Assembly: GCF_001742425.1 (NCBI RefSeq)
Contig: NZ_MJEH01000004.1
Location: 1 to 64,000 of the forward strand
Origin: Bacillus solimangrovi
GTDB lineage: Bacteria > Bacillota > Bacilli > Bacillales > Bacillaceae_N
Length of the DNA: 64,000 nt
Direction of reading: 5' to 3'
Of the stretch, positions 53,982 to 63,721 are shown piece by piece (position 1 is the first letter of the stretch; the number at the start of each line of letters is the position of its first letter). A program made the translations under genes and the position numbers. The notes under the pieces were generated by a model. The model saw nothing but the letters and a program-made list of their open reading frames with translations. It had not been told where the DNA came from and did no database searches.

Positions 53982-55955
53982 GTGAAAAGTATTAAGTCAA
54001 AGTTATTATTGACATTAATTCCAGTTATGATCGTTGCCTTAGTGGCGGTTTCATGGGTTAACCACAATAAAGCGAAAGAGTTTCTCGTGAAAGACTTTGA
54101 AGAGAAAGCATTCTTGCAACTAGAGCTAATAAAAAGCACAATAGCAGATGATTTGACGATCCATATGGAGAGAATTAAGAATATTGCGAAAGACGCAAAC
54201 CTTCAAGGTGATTCAAGGTTTATAAAACAGTCTATTCTAAGAGAACGCAATACAGAATATCCAGAATATAGTACATTTTTTATCGCAAATAATAATGGAG
54301 AGGCATTTACAGTAGACGGGAAGTCTTTAAATGTAAAAGACAGTTTATACTTTCAAAAAATAATGAAAGAGAATCAGGAGATTGCAGTATCTGATCCTAT
54401 CGTAACTAAATTGAGTGATGAACAAGTAATCGTGATTGCGGCACCGATTAAAATGTTTAATCGACCAATGGGGATTGTTGCAGCGACATTACCGTTAACA
54501 GAATTAACGAAAATGACTGAAGATATAAAAGTTAGTGAAACAGGTTATACGACAATTTTACAAGCAGATGGGATGTTTATTACTCATCCGAATGAAGAAT
54601 TAGCAATGAAAAAGAAGCTTCATGAACTAGATGTACCTGAGCTTGTCCAAGCACAAAATGATTTAGAAGCAGGGAAAGCTGGTACACAAAATTATGTCTT
54701 TGAAGGTGAAGAACGTTACGTCTATTATGATAAAATTCCAATAATCGGGTGGAGCGCACTTTCTGTAGTACCAGTGAAAGAAGCAACAAGTCAATTATCT
54801 TATTTAGCAACGTTATCTTTCGTAACTGCAGCAATTGTCATTGCTTTCTGTATTTTAATTATTTTTATTTTCTCATCTCGATTAGTTAGACCAATTCAGA
54901 AATTAAGTTCACTCACTACAAATTTAGCTGAGGGAGACTTAACAATTAAAGTAGAGAATCATACAAATGATGAAGTAGGTTTGTTAGGTCAAAATTTCAA
55001 TACAATGGTTGAAAAAATTCAAGGCATGTTATCAAAAGTGCAAGAAGTTGCCAATCATGTTAAGCAATCTTCGGATACACTTTGTGTGTCAAGTGAGGAT
55101 ACGAAAAATTCTGCAGAACAAGTAGCAGTGACGATTTCTGAGCTTGCAACGGGTACGAATGATATTGCGAATTCAGTTACGAGCACGACAAATCAAATTA
55201 CAACGATGTTAAATACGGTTGACCAAATTGCATCCTTCACTGATGAGGTAATTGAAACTTCAGAAGAAAGTCGTAACGCAGCGAAAAAGGGACATACGTT
55301 CAGTGCTGAAGCGTTGCAGAAGATGGATGAGATGAATCATACTGTACTGGAAACGTCAGAAATTATCGGAAAGTTAGACAAACAATCAAAGCAAATCGGT
55401 AATATTGTTGAAATGATAACAAACATCGCAGGACAGACGAACTTACTAGCTCTTAATGCTTCGATTGAAGCCGCTCGTGCCGGAGAACATGGCAAAGGCT
55501 TTGCTGTAGTAGCTGAAGAAGTGCGGAAGTTAGCAGTTGAAACGACTAGCTCAGCAGATCAGATATCAATGTTAATTAACAAGACACAAGAAGAAAGTCA
55601 TCGAGCTGTTAAAGCAGCGGAGCGAGGAACAAAAGTTGTCGAAGAAGGAACTCAGACAGTGATCCAGACGACAGAAGTATTTGATGAGATTAGTACACAT
55701 GTCGATGAGGTACTCGGTCGTAATAAGGAAATTCATGAAGCAATTCAGTTATTGAAGGATACAGGATCAGTCATTGGAAAAGAGATGGAAACTATCTCCT
55801 CATTCACTGAAGAAGCGTCAGCAGGTGCACAAGAGGTAAGTGCAACGAGTGAAGAACAAGCATCTAGTGCAAATGTTATTTCTCATGATGCAGTCAAGCT
55901 TGCAGCATTAGCAGAGGAATTACAAGAAATGATGAGTCAGTTCAGAGTAAAATAA
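53982..55955 (+). CDS. Methyl-accepting chemotaxis protein with dCache-type sensor
   Basis: 657 residues from GTG 53982 after GGGGG (the ATG at 53973 touches the site). Membrane segment 4-25, extracytoplasmic double-PDC (dCache_1) domain about 28-275 with [17 protein letters not shown] and [10 protein letters not shown], second membrane segment about 280-303, HAMP about 305-357, and signalling domain with tip [20 protein letters not shown] about 483-502. dCache receptors of this type bind amino acids or organic acids. Confidence 0.94.
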   Translation: MKSIKSKLLLTLIPVMIVALVAVSWVNHNKAKEFLVKDFEEKAFLQLELIKSTIADDLTIHMERIKNIAKDANLQGDSRFIKQSILRERNTEYPEYSTFFIANNNGEAFTVDGKSLNVKDSLYFQKIMKENQEIAVSDPIVTKLSDEQVIVIAAPIKMFNRPMGIVAATLPLTELTKMTEDIKVSETGYTTILQADGMFITHPNEELAMKKKLHELDVPELVQAQNDLEAGKAGTQNYVFEGEERYVYYDKIPIIGWSALSVVPVKEATSQLSYLATLSFVTAAIVIAFCILIIFIFSSRLVRPIQKLSSLTTNLAEGDLTIKVENHTNDEVGLLGQNFNTMVEKIQGMLSKVQEVANHVKQSSDTLCVSSEDTKNSAEQVAVTISELATGTNDIANSVTSTTNQITTMLNTVDQIASFTDEVIETSEESRNAAKKGHTFSAEALQKMDEMNHTVLETSEIIGKLDKQSKQIGNIVEMITNIAGQTNLLALNASIEAARAGEHGKGFAVVAEEVRKLAVETTSSADQISMLINKTQEESHRAVKAAERGTKVVEEGTQTVIQTTEVFDEISTHVDEVLGRNKEIHEAIQLLKDTGSVIGKEMETISSFTEEASAGAQEVSATSEEQASSANVISHDAVKLAALAEELQEMMSQFRVK

Positions 55956-56087
55956 TATTGGTACTTAAATAAATTTAATATGACCTATCATAGCTAATCT
56001 CAATATATTGTTTATCTCAATTGTTGAGTAACAGAGAAAATCATGCTTTAATAGAGGGAATTAAATAGTGAAAATCATTGTGAGTGC

Positions 56088-56245
56088 CTGTTGTATTGTT
56101 TAACAACAGGATAATAGGGAAATCGGTGAAAATCCGATGCAGCCCCCGCTACTGTATATGTCATTGAAATTGTCATACACCACTAGCATTTATGCTGGGA
56201 AGGGACGAAAGTAAAGAAAGGCATAAGCCAGGAGACCTGCTCATG
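56088..56245 (+). promoter_or_regulatory. Cobalamin riboswitch
   Basis: The conserved core is plain: ATAGGGAAATCGGTG at 56114-56128, AATCCGATGCAGCCCCCGC at 56131-56149, and the B12 box AAGCCAGGAGACCTGC at 56225-56240. It binds adenosylcobalamin and turns off the downstream gene. Confidence 0.93.
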
Positions 56246-56322
56246 AAGTGATTCCATTTCTTCGGAGGGAAGAAAGGTGAGTGCAGCTAGCTGTATGAAT
56301 GTCATACCGTTATTTTCATGCG

Positions 56323-56359
56323 AACCTTAACTTTCTTACGAGAAAGTTAAGGTTTTTTA
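56323..56359 (+). terminator. Terminator of the cobalamin riboswitch
   Basis: AACCTTAACTTTCT and AGAAAGTTAAGGTT, four-base loop, six Ts; 165 bases before cobQ. It is the probable expression platform. Confidence 0.88.
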
Positions 56360-56523
56360 TCGTAATGAAATCAGATTAGGCATTGGTATCAATTTTAAGC
56401 AAGGTTAACTTGAGGTTATAAGGCTACAGATGATGCAGAATAAGAAACAATTGCTTGTCAATTTTACAATAACTCTCAAGGTGTGAAAGTGAAACGATTG
56501 AATTAGGTAAAGGGGCTACAGAG

Positions 56524-58020
56524 ATGAAACGAAAAGCAAAGTCATTGATGATACAAGGTACACATTCTGATGCGGGAAAAAGTGTACTCGTTGCAGCATT
56601 TTGCCGAATATTTAATGACAAAGGGTACGAAACCGCTCCATTTAAGTCTCAAAATATGGCATTGAATTCGTATATTACGATTGATGGTAAGGAAATTGGA
56701 CGAGCACAAGGTGTGCAGGCAGAAGCGGCACGTGTTGAAGCAACCGTTCAAATGAATCCAATTCTTATAAAACCATCCAGTGATTCTAGATCACAAATTG
56801 TCGTTTACGGCAAACCTTATCAAAACATGGAAGCATTTAATTATCGTAAACATTTTTATGATAAAGGAGTACAGATTATCCATGACTCTTTCGCACAGTT
56901 AAGTGAAACGTATGAAAGAATCGTAATTGAAGGTGCAGGTAGTCCAGCAGAAGTGAACTTAAATGATCGAGAAATCGTCAACATGAAGGTTGCAGAAATA
57001 GCAGATGCACCTGTTATTCTTGTCGGTGATATTGAACGAGGTGGCGTATTTGCTAGCTTAGTAGGTACATTGCAATTATTATCAGAGCATGATCGGAAGC
57101 GTGTAATTGGAGTTATCATTAATAAGTTTCGCGGAGATATTTCCTTATTAGAGAACGGATTAACTTGGTTTGAAGAATATACGGGTGTACCTGTTCTGGG
57201 AGTCATCCCTTATCTACATGGCTTGAACATTGATGCAGAGGATTCAGTTGTTCTCGATACGAAACCATCTGGATTATTCCAACAGTCTGACCTTGATATA
57301 GTCGTTCTCCGCCTTCCGTATATTTCGAATTTCACAGATATTGATCCGTTCTTCTTAGAAGATGATTGTGATGTAAGGTATGTGTCGAAAAGTAGCCATT
57401 TTGGCGATCCTGATCTCGTCATCATACCTGGTAGTAAAAGTACAATTGCAGATCTTCAATTTTTACACGACAGTGGCCTAGCAAATTGTGTGAAAGAAGC
57501 AGCACAAAAGGAAACGATGATTATTGGTATTTGTGGTGGATATCAAATGCTCGGTCAAATAGTAGAGGACCCTTATGAGGTTGAATCAGTTACTAAACAA
57601 GCAGAAGGCCTAGCGTTATTTCCGATTAAAACGACGATGGCAAAAGAGAAGCGAACGGTTCGATCGACTGGCGAACTGTCTTTTGATAATCTTTCGTTTC
57701 AGGTTGAAGGGTATGAAATACATATGGGTCAAACAGATGGTGATGGTAAAGGTTTCATAACAATGCATGATCATCAAGATGGAAAAATCAATCATGAGGA
57801 GACGATTGTTGGAACGTATTTCCACGGTTTATTCCATAATGACCGTTTCAGACATCATTTATTAAATACACTACGAAACAGAAAAGGTTTGGCTCCAATA
57901 CAAGACCGAACTTTCTATGACGAATTAAGAGAAGATGCATACAACAAACTCGCAGACCATGTCCGCACTCATGTCGATATTGAAAGAATCGAAACAATTA
58001 TGGAGACCTATTCTTCGTGA
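56524..58020 (+). CDS. cobQ: Adenosylcobyric acid synthase
   Basis: 498 residues. P-loop-like LMIQGTHSDAGKSVLVAAF at residues 8-26, FKSQNMALNSYIT about 40-52, VIEGAGSPAEVNLNDREIVN about 139-158, and a class I glutamine amidotransferase domain with nucleophile GICGGYQMLG about 339-348 and the His in TYFHGLFHND about 440. It amidates cobyrinic acid a,c-diamide. No other cobalamin synthesis gene is in the window. Confidence 0.96.
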   Translation: MKRKAKSLMIQGTHSDAGKSVLVAAFCRIFNDKGYETAPFKSQNMALNSYITIDGKEIGRAQGVQAEAARVEATVQMNPILIKPSSDSRSQIVVYGKPYQNMEAFNYRKHFYDKGVQIIHDSFAQLSETYERIVIEGAGSPAEVNLNDREIVNMKVAEIADAPVILVGDIERGGVFASLVGTLQLLSEHDRKRVIGVIINKFRGDISLLENGLTWFEEYTGVPVLGVIPYLHGLNIDAEDSVVLDTKPSGLFQQSDLDIVVLRLPYISNFTDIDPFFLEDDCDVRYVSKSSHFGDPDLVIIPGSKSTIADLQFLHDSGLANCVKEAAQKETMIIGICGGYQMLGQIVEDPYEVESVTKQAEGLALFPIKTTMAKEKRTVRSTGELSFDNLSFQVEGYEIHMGQTDGDGKGFITMHDHQDGKINHEETIVGTYFHGLFHNDRFRHHLLNTLRNRKGLAPIQDRTFYDELREDAYNKLADHVRTHVDIERIETIMETYSS

Positions 58021-58435
58021 TGTAGCTTCAGTTCAACTGGTGGGGGTGACCTCACCTCCACTCTCCAATTAGTATGAAGTGAAACTTAAGGTTTTTTACA
58101 ATTAAACTAATGCTAAGATCCTCAGTAATGAAGGTTTCTCTTATTTACATTTTAAAAAATTCACATTCTTTTCTTATTAGATTCACCACAAAAACTACAT
58201 TAATAGTCCTTGAAAACCTGTACGATGCATACACTCGTATAAAGTGAGACTTCCATAACTGTTAGTTGAACACTGTCGAATTTCATTTCAGCGATACCAT
58301 CGATTGAAGTGTAGAAATATACAGTAAATTAGTAGATTGACAACATATTTATAAGCTAAAGCCGATGTATAAGGTAGACGATAACTGTGTCATACGTTCA
58401 TTACGTAAAGTTAAACCTAGAAAGGGTTTGAGGTG
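58021..58435. other. Intergenic region upstream of the PP2C gene
   Basis: About 415 bases. GTGGGGGTGA/TCACCTCCAC at 58040-58062 makes a short hairpin that may end cobQ transcripts. GCCGATGT at 58361-58368 resembles a sigma-D -10, but no TAAA stands at the right distance. The binding site of the next gene is AAAGGG near 58421. Confidence 0.45.
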
Positions 58436-60034
58436 ATGGTACTAAAAAATAATTTAGTAGGAAAAGATCATTCAATTATCAATCAACATTGGTCAAGTAC
58501 TGGAACTATGAACCTTTTATTAATAACCGATAATGAAGCAGTTAGAGTTGAGATTGAGCAAGTGTTAAACGAAACTGAGCTTGTTCTGGACTGCCTTGCT
58601 AGTGATGAAGTGAAGCAGTTATTTGCAATGGATAAAGAGTTATCAGCAACTTGTGTATTCATAGATGATAGCTTAGCTAAATCTGATCTCCTTTCAATTT
58701 GCTCAACACTTATCGAACAGAGCACGGAACATATTTTATCAATCTTACTTTTAATCGATGAAGAAAATCAACAAAACGTATTAGAGGAAGCATTTGAAAT
58801 TGGCATATTTGATTTTATTAAAAAACCAATTGAAAAGTGGGATCTATTAGGTAGATTAAATGCAATGTGGCATTTGCATCGGGAGTCAATGAATCGACGC
58901 AAAAATGAAGCAGCAATGAATGATTTGCTTGAACAATTTCGTTTGAATATTTCTGCCTTAAAAGCAGCGGCGAATGCAATTACAATTACAGATAGAAATG
59001 GCCGAATTGCTTGGGTGAACCCATATTTTACAAAGCTAACAGGTTATGCAGAGCATGAAGCGGTAGGGAAAAACATGCGAATTTTGAAATCAAGTGTTCA
59101 TACGAAAGAATTCTACCAACAACTATGGGATACAATTACTTCTGGTAAGGTATGGAGAGGGCAAATTACGAATCGAAGAAAAGATGGTATTATCTACCAT
59201 GAAGAAATGTCAATTACACCTGTCTACAATAAGTTGGGTATAATTACCCACTTTATTTCTATTAAAGAGGATATTACCGAACGAAAAGAGATGGAACAAC
59301 AAAGGTTAGATGATCTACAAGTTGCAAAGCGTGTGCAACAAAGTGCATTAAGTTTGCCATTTGAGGATGAAGAGATTGATTTCTCTGCGATATATTTGCC
59401 ATCATCAGAGCTTGCAGGTGACATGTATAGCTGGTTTAAAATTGATGAGACGAAATATGGTGTCATTGTTTTAGATGTAATGGGACATGGAGTACCTTCT
59501 TCACTTGTAAGCATGTCTGTTCGCTCAGTTGTAGGTGGTTTTATTACAAAGACAATCGATCCAGTGAAGGTTATAAAAGAGTTAAATGACCATATGCTTG
59601 AACTTTTTAGACACGATGATAGCTATATTAACCACTATTTCACAGCTATCTATATGGTCGTTGATTTGAAGAAGAAGCTAGTAGAAGTGGTGAATGCGGG
59701 TCATCCGTCTGCATTATTATTTTTTGATGATGATGAGTTAATTGAATTGAAGCATACTGCAGTACCAGTCGGGTTATTCGACCAGTATGAGATTAAAAAA
59801 GAACAGATCCACTACAAAACAAATTTTCAAGGGTTGTTATATACAGATGGGGTAGTTGATGCATTAGCAGACGATTACGATGAAGGGATGCAATTGTTGA
59901 AAAAGCATTATGATGGTTGTAAAGGAAATAGTATGAGAAGCGACGAGACGATTGCATGCCTTGAAAGAACGTTAAAGGAAAGAATGAACGTCCAAACAGA
60001 TGATATATGTATGTTGCACGTACGTATAAAATGA
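58436..60034 (+). CDS. Receiver-PAS-PP2C (RsbU/SpoIIE-type) phosphatase
   Basis: 532 residues from ATG 58436 (a GTG at 58433 is also possible). Residues 26-145 form a receiver-like domain (LLLITDNEAVRVEIEQVL, VFIDDSLAK with the phospho-acceptor candidate, FDFIKKPIEKW). A PAS domain about 170-285 (ITITDRNGRIAWVNPYFTKL). The PP2C domain from about 295 keeps metal Asp residues in LAGDMYSWF, VLDVMGHGVPSS, YTDGVVDAL and TDDICML. Such proteins dephosphorylate anti-anti-sigma factors; no STAS partner is beside it. Confidence 0.88.
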   Translation: MVLKNNLVGKDHSIINQHWSSTGTMNLLLITDNEAVRVEIEQVLNETELVLDCLASDEVKQLFAMDKELSATCVFIDDSLAKSDLLSICSTLIEQSTEHILSILLLIDEENQQNVLEEAFEIGIFDFIKKPIEKWDLLGRLNAMWHLHRESMNRRKNEAAMNDLLEQFRLNISALKAAANAITITDRNGRIAWVNPYFTKLTGYAEHEAVGKNMRILKSSVHTKEFYQQLWDTITSGKVWRGQITNRRKDGIIYHEEMSITPVYNKLGIITHFISIKEDITERKEMEQQRLDDLQVAKRVQQSALSLPFEDEEIDFSAIYLPSSELAGDMYSWFKIDETKYGVIVLDVMGHGVPSSLVSMSVRSVVGGFITKTIDPVKVIKELNDHMLELFRHDDSYINHYFTAIYMVVDLKKKLVEVVNAGHPSALLFFDDDELIELKHTAVPVGLFDQYEIKKEQIHYKTNFQGLLYTDGVVDALADDYDEGMQLLKKHYDGCKGNSMRSDETIACLERTLKERMNVQTDDICMLHVRIK

Positions 60035-60210
60035 AACCAATTATCAGTGAACCTTTTATTCGCACTGATGATTGGTTGATACGTGATATCTATAAATTAA
60101 GTTCTTGAAATTGTTAAATGCTGATAAGCTTTCATAATTTTAGTTTAAAAATTTCATTATACAATTTATAATAGTAAGTAAGATTTTATCTAGGGAAGGA
60201 CGTAGGGCTC

Positions 60211-61119
60211 ATGGAAAGAACGGACAGAGGTATTTTATTAGAGAGTGGGACCAATGAGTTAGAAATCGTTGAATTTGGAATTGGAAATAATGAGTTCGGT
60301 ATCAATGTTATTAAAGTAAAAGAAATTATTAATCCTGTTCCTGTTACTGTCGTGCCACATGCGCACCATGCTGTAGAAGGAATCATTCAAATACGTGGTG
60401 AAGTTGTGCCGGTTGTGAATATGGCGAAGGTGTTAGGATTCCCAGAATCAGAAGAACCAGAGAAAGATAAGTTTATTGTTTGTGAATTTAATAAAACAAA
60501 AATTGTATTCCATGTTCATACGGTTTCACAAATTCATCGTATTTCATGGGATTTAATTGAGAAACCATCAGAGATGTATTCGGGGTTAGAAAGTCAAATT
60601 ATTGGTGTCATTAAGATGAATGGTAAAATGATCTTAATGCTTGATTATGAGAAGATCGTTGTTGATATTAATCCTGAATCGGGTATTAGCGCTGATCAGC
60701 TTAAGAAGCTTGGGCCACGTGATCGTTCTGATAAACGACTAATTGTCGCAGAAGATTCAGCTCTTCTTCGCAAGTTGCTTGAAGAAACGTTAGATGAAGC
60801 AGGATATGGTCATGTAGATTTCTTTGAAGACGGTGCTCTTGCGCTTGAGTATTTGGAAAGCCTTATTGATAAAGGTAAGAATCCGAAAGATGAAATTCAG
60901 TTAATTATTACAGATATTGAGATGCCGAAAATGGACGGGCATCATTTGACGAGACGATTGAAGGACAATAACGACTTGAAAGATATACCTGTTATTATTT
61001 TCTCTTCATTGATTACTGATGATTTACGTCATAAGGGTGAAGTTGTCGGTGCGAATGCTCAAGTGAGTAAGCCAGAAATTGTTGAGCTAGTTGAATTAAT
61101 TGATAAATTGATCCTATAA
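60211..61119 (+). CDS. cheV: Chemotaxis coupling protein CheV
   Basis: 302 residues. CheW-like domain about residues 12-160 (EIVEFGIGNNEFGINVIKVK, IIQIRGEVVPVVNMAKVL), receiver domain about 175-302 (LIVAEDSALLRKLLEETL, phospho-Asp in LIITDIEMPKMDGHHL, and IFSSLITDD, with K in SKPEIVELV). It couples receptors to CheA and takes part in adaptation. Next to ykyB, as in B. subtilis. It has its own terminator. Confidence 0.96.
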   Translation: MERTDRGILLESGTNELEIVEFGIGNNEFGINVIKVKEIINPVPVTVVPHAHHAVEGIIQIRGEVVPVVNMAKVLGFPESEEPEKDKFIVCEFNKTKIVFHVHTVSQIHRISWDLIEKPSEMYSGLESQIIGVIKMNGKMILMLDYEKIVVDINPESGISADQLKKLGPRDRSDKRLIVAEDSALLRKLLEETLDEAGYGHVDFFEDGALALEYLESLIDKGKNPKDEIQLIITDIEMPKMDGHHLTRRLKDNNDLKDIPVIIFSSLITDDLRHKGEVVGANAQVSKPEIVELVELIDKLIL

Positions 61120-61130
61120 TTTGAAATGGA

Positions 61131-61166
61131 AAGCCTTACGTATCATATGCGTAAGGCTTGTTTTAT
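61131..61166 (+). terminator. Terminator of cheV
   Basis: AAGCCTTACG and CGTAAGGCTT with a nine-base loop, then TGTTTTAT. Confidence 0.85.
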
Positions 61167-61260
61167 AGATCTACATGCTGTTGCTATTCCATAACGTAAA
61201 AAAATAAATGATACCGTAACTGAATGTTCTAGTAGTAGTTAATATCAATAAGGACATAAT

Positions 61261-61302
61261 AATAGCTACTGCCCCTCTATCATAAGAGGTCCAGTAGCTA
61301 TT
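61261..61302 (-). terminator. Terminator of ykyB
   Basis: AATAGCTACTG and CAGTAGCTATT with an inner CCTCT/AGAGG stem, directly after the minus-strand stop codon. Confidence 0.75.
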
Positions 61303-61307
61303 ATTAA

Positions 61308-61790
61308 TTAAAAATAGGAATCTCCGAGTTTTTTGAAGACTGGTTTTTCATAAGCACGTGGCTTTGATTGAGATTTTGGATTTTGAGTAGGGGGTTTCAT
61401 CCCAGTGTACGATTGTAGGATACGTTTTGCCATGGAAAGTGACATGCGTGTTTTCGGATTTCGATAAGATTGGTTTGCGTCACCAAGGTGTGGAAGTTGC
61501 TTGAAGTCTTCTTTAGAAGGAGGCATATGGAAGTAATAGTCGCCAACTGATACAAGCAAATCTGAGCGCTGCAGGCTATTTTTCGGGTTTTGAGAAAAAT
61601 GAAGTCCGCATTTTGTCGCTTTGCCTTCTACAATTAATTTCTCCAACGCTTTTTTCTTTAAAAGATATAGGAACTTCGGATCGGGCGCTGTTTTTGCATG
61701 ACGGTTCACGGTGAAAAGCGCTTGAGCAAGGTTTGATACTGTAAGCTGAATAGGTTGTGTTACTCTTCGCTCATCCGTTCGTTTATGCAT
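61308..61790 (-). CDS. ykyB: YkyB-like protein
   Basis: 160 residues from ATG 61790 after AAAGGAG. PIQLTVSNLAQALFTVNRHAKTA start, then FLYLLKKKALEKLI, GLHFSQNPKNSLQRSDLLVSV, YYFHMPPSKEDF and RNPKTRMSLSMAKRIL. Length and position beside cheV match B. subtilis ykyB. Basic, cytoplasmic, role not established. Confidence 0.85.
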   Translation of the reverse strand: MHKRTDERRVTQPIQLTVSNLAQALFTVNRHAKTAPDPKFLYLLKKKALEKLIVEGKATKCGLHFSQNPKNSLQRSDLLVSVGDYYFHMPPSKEDFKQLPHLGDANQSYRNPKTRMSLSMAKRILQSYTGMKPPTQNPKSQSKPRAYEKPVFKKLGDSYF

Positions 61791-61927
61791 TTTAATGAAC
61801 TCCTTTCTATTTATTTTAATATATTCCATCCCCTTGAATATATTAGTTTGATTATAAACATATTCATAGAAAAAAACAAGGAATCAAGAAAATTGCGCAA
61901 ATTCAAAATATAATTGGTTGGAAAAAT

Positions 61928-61963
61928 AAAAAGTGTCTGCTCAACTATGAACAGACACTTTTT
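61928..61963 (-). terminator. Terminator of the Sco gene
   Basis: AAAAAGTGTCTG and CAGACACTTTTT, perfect stem, followed by a T-rich tail on the minus strand. Confidence 0.9.
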
Positions 61964-61964
61964 A

Positions 61965-62549
61965 TTAACGAATTGTTTTTATATCTGCAATGATTTGCTC
62001 AAATGGAACATCTAAACCGCTATAATCACGGACGACGATCCCCTCTTGATTAACAAGATAGAAGCTGGTGCCATGCCAAACTTGATCTTCTCCTTCAGGT
62101 TTTTCAACTAATGCCTTGAACGATTTCAATGCAAGAGTTTTAACTTCATCAAGTTTGTATCCTGTTAGAAAATCCCAATTCGAGTAATCAACACCAAATT
62201 TATCGCCGAATTCTTGTAACATTTGTGGTGTATCAACTTCTGGATCTACACTGAATGAAACGATACGCACATCTTCCATACCTTCTTCTTTCAGTTTAAC
62301 TTGAAGTTTATTCATATTTGCTGTCATCGGTGGGCATACTGTATCGCAATTTGTAAATATAAAATCGGCTAACCAAACAGTCCCTTTAAGATCTTCTAAT
62401 GATACTGGATTATTTGCTTGGTTCGTGTATGTAAAGTCTTCAACTTTCCAATTGTTTGGCTCTTCAAGAGTCTTTTCACTATTACTACAAGCAGATAAAA
62501 TGGTTATTAATAAGAGCACAAAAAGCATTCCTGTATACTTCTTTTTCAA
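61965..62549 (-). CDS. Sco1/SenC family copper chaperone lipoprotein
   Basis: 194 residues from TTG 62549, about 9 bases after AAAGG; the ATG at 62558 touches the site. Lipobox LSAC about residues 15-18. Thioredoxin-like fold with Cu-binding Cys pair in FIFTNCDTVCPPMTANMN and the third ligand His in VWHGTSFYLVNQEG. Homolog of B. subtilis BsSco (YpmQ), which loads the CuA centre of cytochrome c oxidase. Single gene. Confidence 0.92.
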   Translation of the reverse strand: MKKKYTGMLFVLLLITILSACSNSEKTLEEPNNWKVEDFTYTNQANNPVSLEDLKGTVWLADFIFTNCDTVCPPMTANMNKLQVKLKEEGMEDVRIVSFSVDPEVDTPQMLQEFGDKFGVDYSNWDFLTGYKLDEVKTLALKSFKALVEKPEGEDQVWHGTSFYLVNQEGIVVRDYSGLDVPFEQIIADIKTIR

Positions 62550-62799
62550 AAGTATCATCCTTTCTTCGATAGAAAATTTATGGTTACAATTAGCATTCAA
62601 ATTTGATTTTATCACACTATATTATGCTAAGTGTGTCAACTTTTTAACAATAACACTATCTAAAACTAAATATCTAATCCACCGTTGTATCTAAGTTAAT
62701 CGCTCCATGAGGAAAAGTGTGAATAAAGAGCTATATTATGCTTAATGGCTTCTGTTTAAAACACAAAATGTAATCAGCCATATTTTATTGGATAACATC

Positions 62800-62830
62800 A
62801 AAAACAGAGCTTGAAATAGTTCCAAGCTCT
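62800..62830 (-). terminator. Terminator of the small membrane protein gene
   Basis: Minus strand AGAGCTTG, loop, CAAGCTCT, then GTTTTTGATG. Confidence 0.8.
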
Positions 62831-62848
62831 TTACTAATTTGTATGATA

Positions 62849-63187
62849 TCAATTTTGAACAGGTGAGATTATCCCTGAAATTAGTAAAATAAAAAACACG
62901 AACCCAATGGAGAAAAATATTATCGAAGAAGTGAATACAGGTCCTCTTCTAAATACAAATGTTTCCCTTTTTTGAATAATCCCTGTTTGTGCATTGGCTT
63001 GTGAAGAACTAAAATCTGAAACAATTCCTCCGCTGCTTGAAAAATAAAAACTAATAGCAGCAAAAGCAATGCCAGTGAAAAACATTAACTCAATAAACCT
63101 TACAGAAAATTTAGAGGCAACGACAAACGTTAACACTACCTCTACTACAAAAGTTACTAATAAAATGATTAAATCTTTCGTGCGAAT
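62849..63187 (-). CDS. Small membrane protein, probable ATT start
   Basis: 112 residues if started at ATT 63187, 8 bases after AAAGGAGGAGAAGG. The first ATG-like codon further in is GTG 63136, which lacks a site and would cut away the first membrane segment (DLIILLVTFVVEVVLTFVV). Two further segments are about 34-49 and 88-108, with a polar loop QANAQTGIIQKRETFVFRRG. DUF3899-like in size and layout; the family call is tentative. Confidence 0.55.
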   Translation of the reverse strand: MRTKDLIILLVTFVVEVVLTFVVASKFSVRFIELMFFTGIAFAAISFYFSSSGGIVSDFSSSQANAQTGIIQKRETFVFRRGPVFTSSIIFFSIGFVFFILLISGIISPVQN

Positions 63188-63721
63188 GACCTTCTCCTCC
63201 TTTAAAGATAATGTACCCTATAACTACAGATTAGCATATTTTTACTATTATTATAAAAAAAGTTAATTTAACTATACCAATAATTGTCTTTACCAATCTA
63301 TTTTTCTCTTTTTACAAGAAAATCTTAGAGAATCATGAGTAATCCATAAAAAACAACTTGATAATGTCGATGTCCGTTGTAGATTTGTAATATAATATGA
63401 ACGCTATTTAGGCTGTTAATAAGCATGAGAAATTAAATTTCCCTTTTCAAAATGAAAGCTATAAACATAAAACATGTTTCCGTTTTATTGTTGCTGAAAG
63501 AAGTTTCGTCGATTGAACAAATTCTATTTTGGATAAAATAATGAAAAAAATACGAGTTTTTTGATAATATAGATTGAAGATTTACGGGTGAGAGGACCTT
63601 GGTTTTACCCTTATGGTATAAATGTAAGTAATTAAAGGGTTGGTTCAACTAACGATTAGTGAAAAATGAAGAAAAGCTCAACTGATGGAAGTTTCACTTT
63701 ATTACATAGAGAAAAGGATGA
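63188..63721. other. Intergenic region upstream of ppx
   Basis: About 530 AT-rich bases. The open frame on the minus strand at 63433-63648 has no binding site and unconvincing composition, so it is left out. No hairpin with a T-run and no clear promoter that I would mark. Confidence 0.45.

Noticed and set aside
58361-58368. GCCGATGT as a sigma-D promoter for the PP2C gene
   Set aside because: One half only; no TAAA stands 15 bases upstream (AACA there instead).
63433-63648. 71-residue open frame on the minus strand before ppx
   Set aside because: No ribosome binding site, composition unlike its neighbours and no recognisable pattern.
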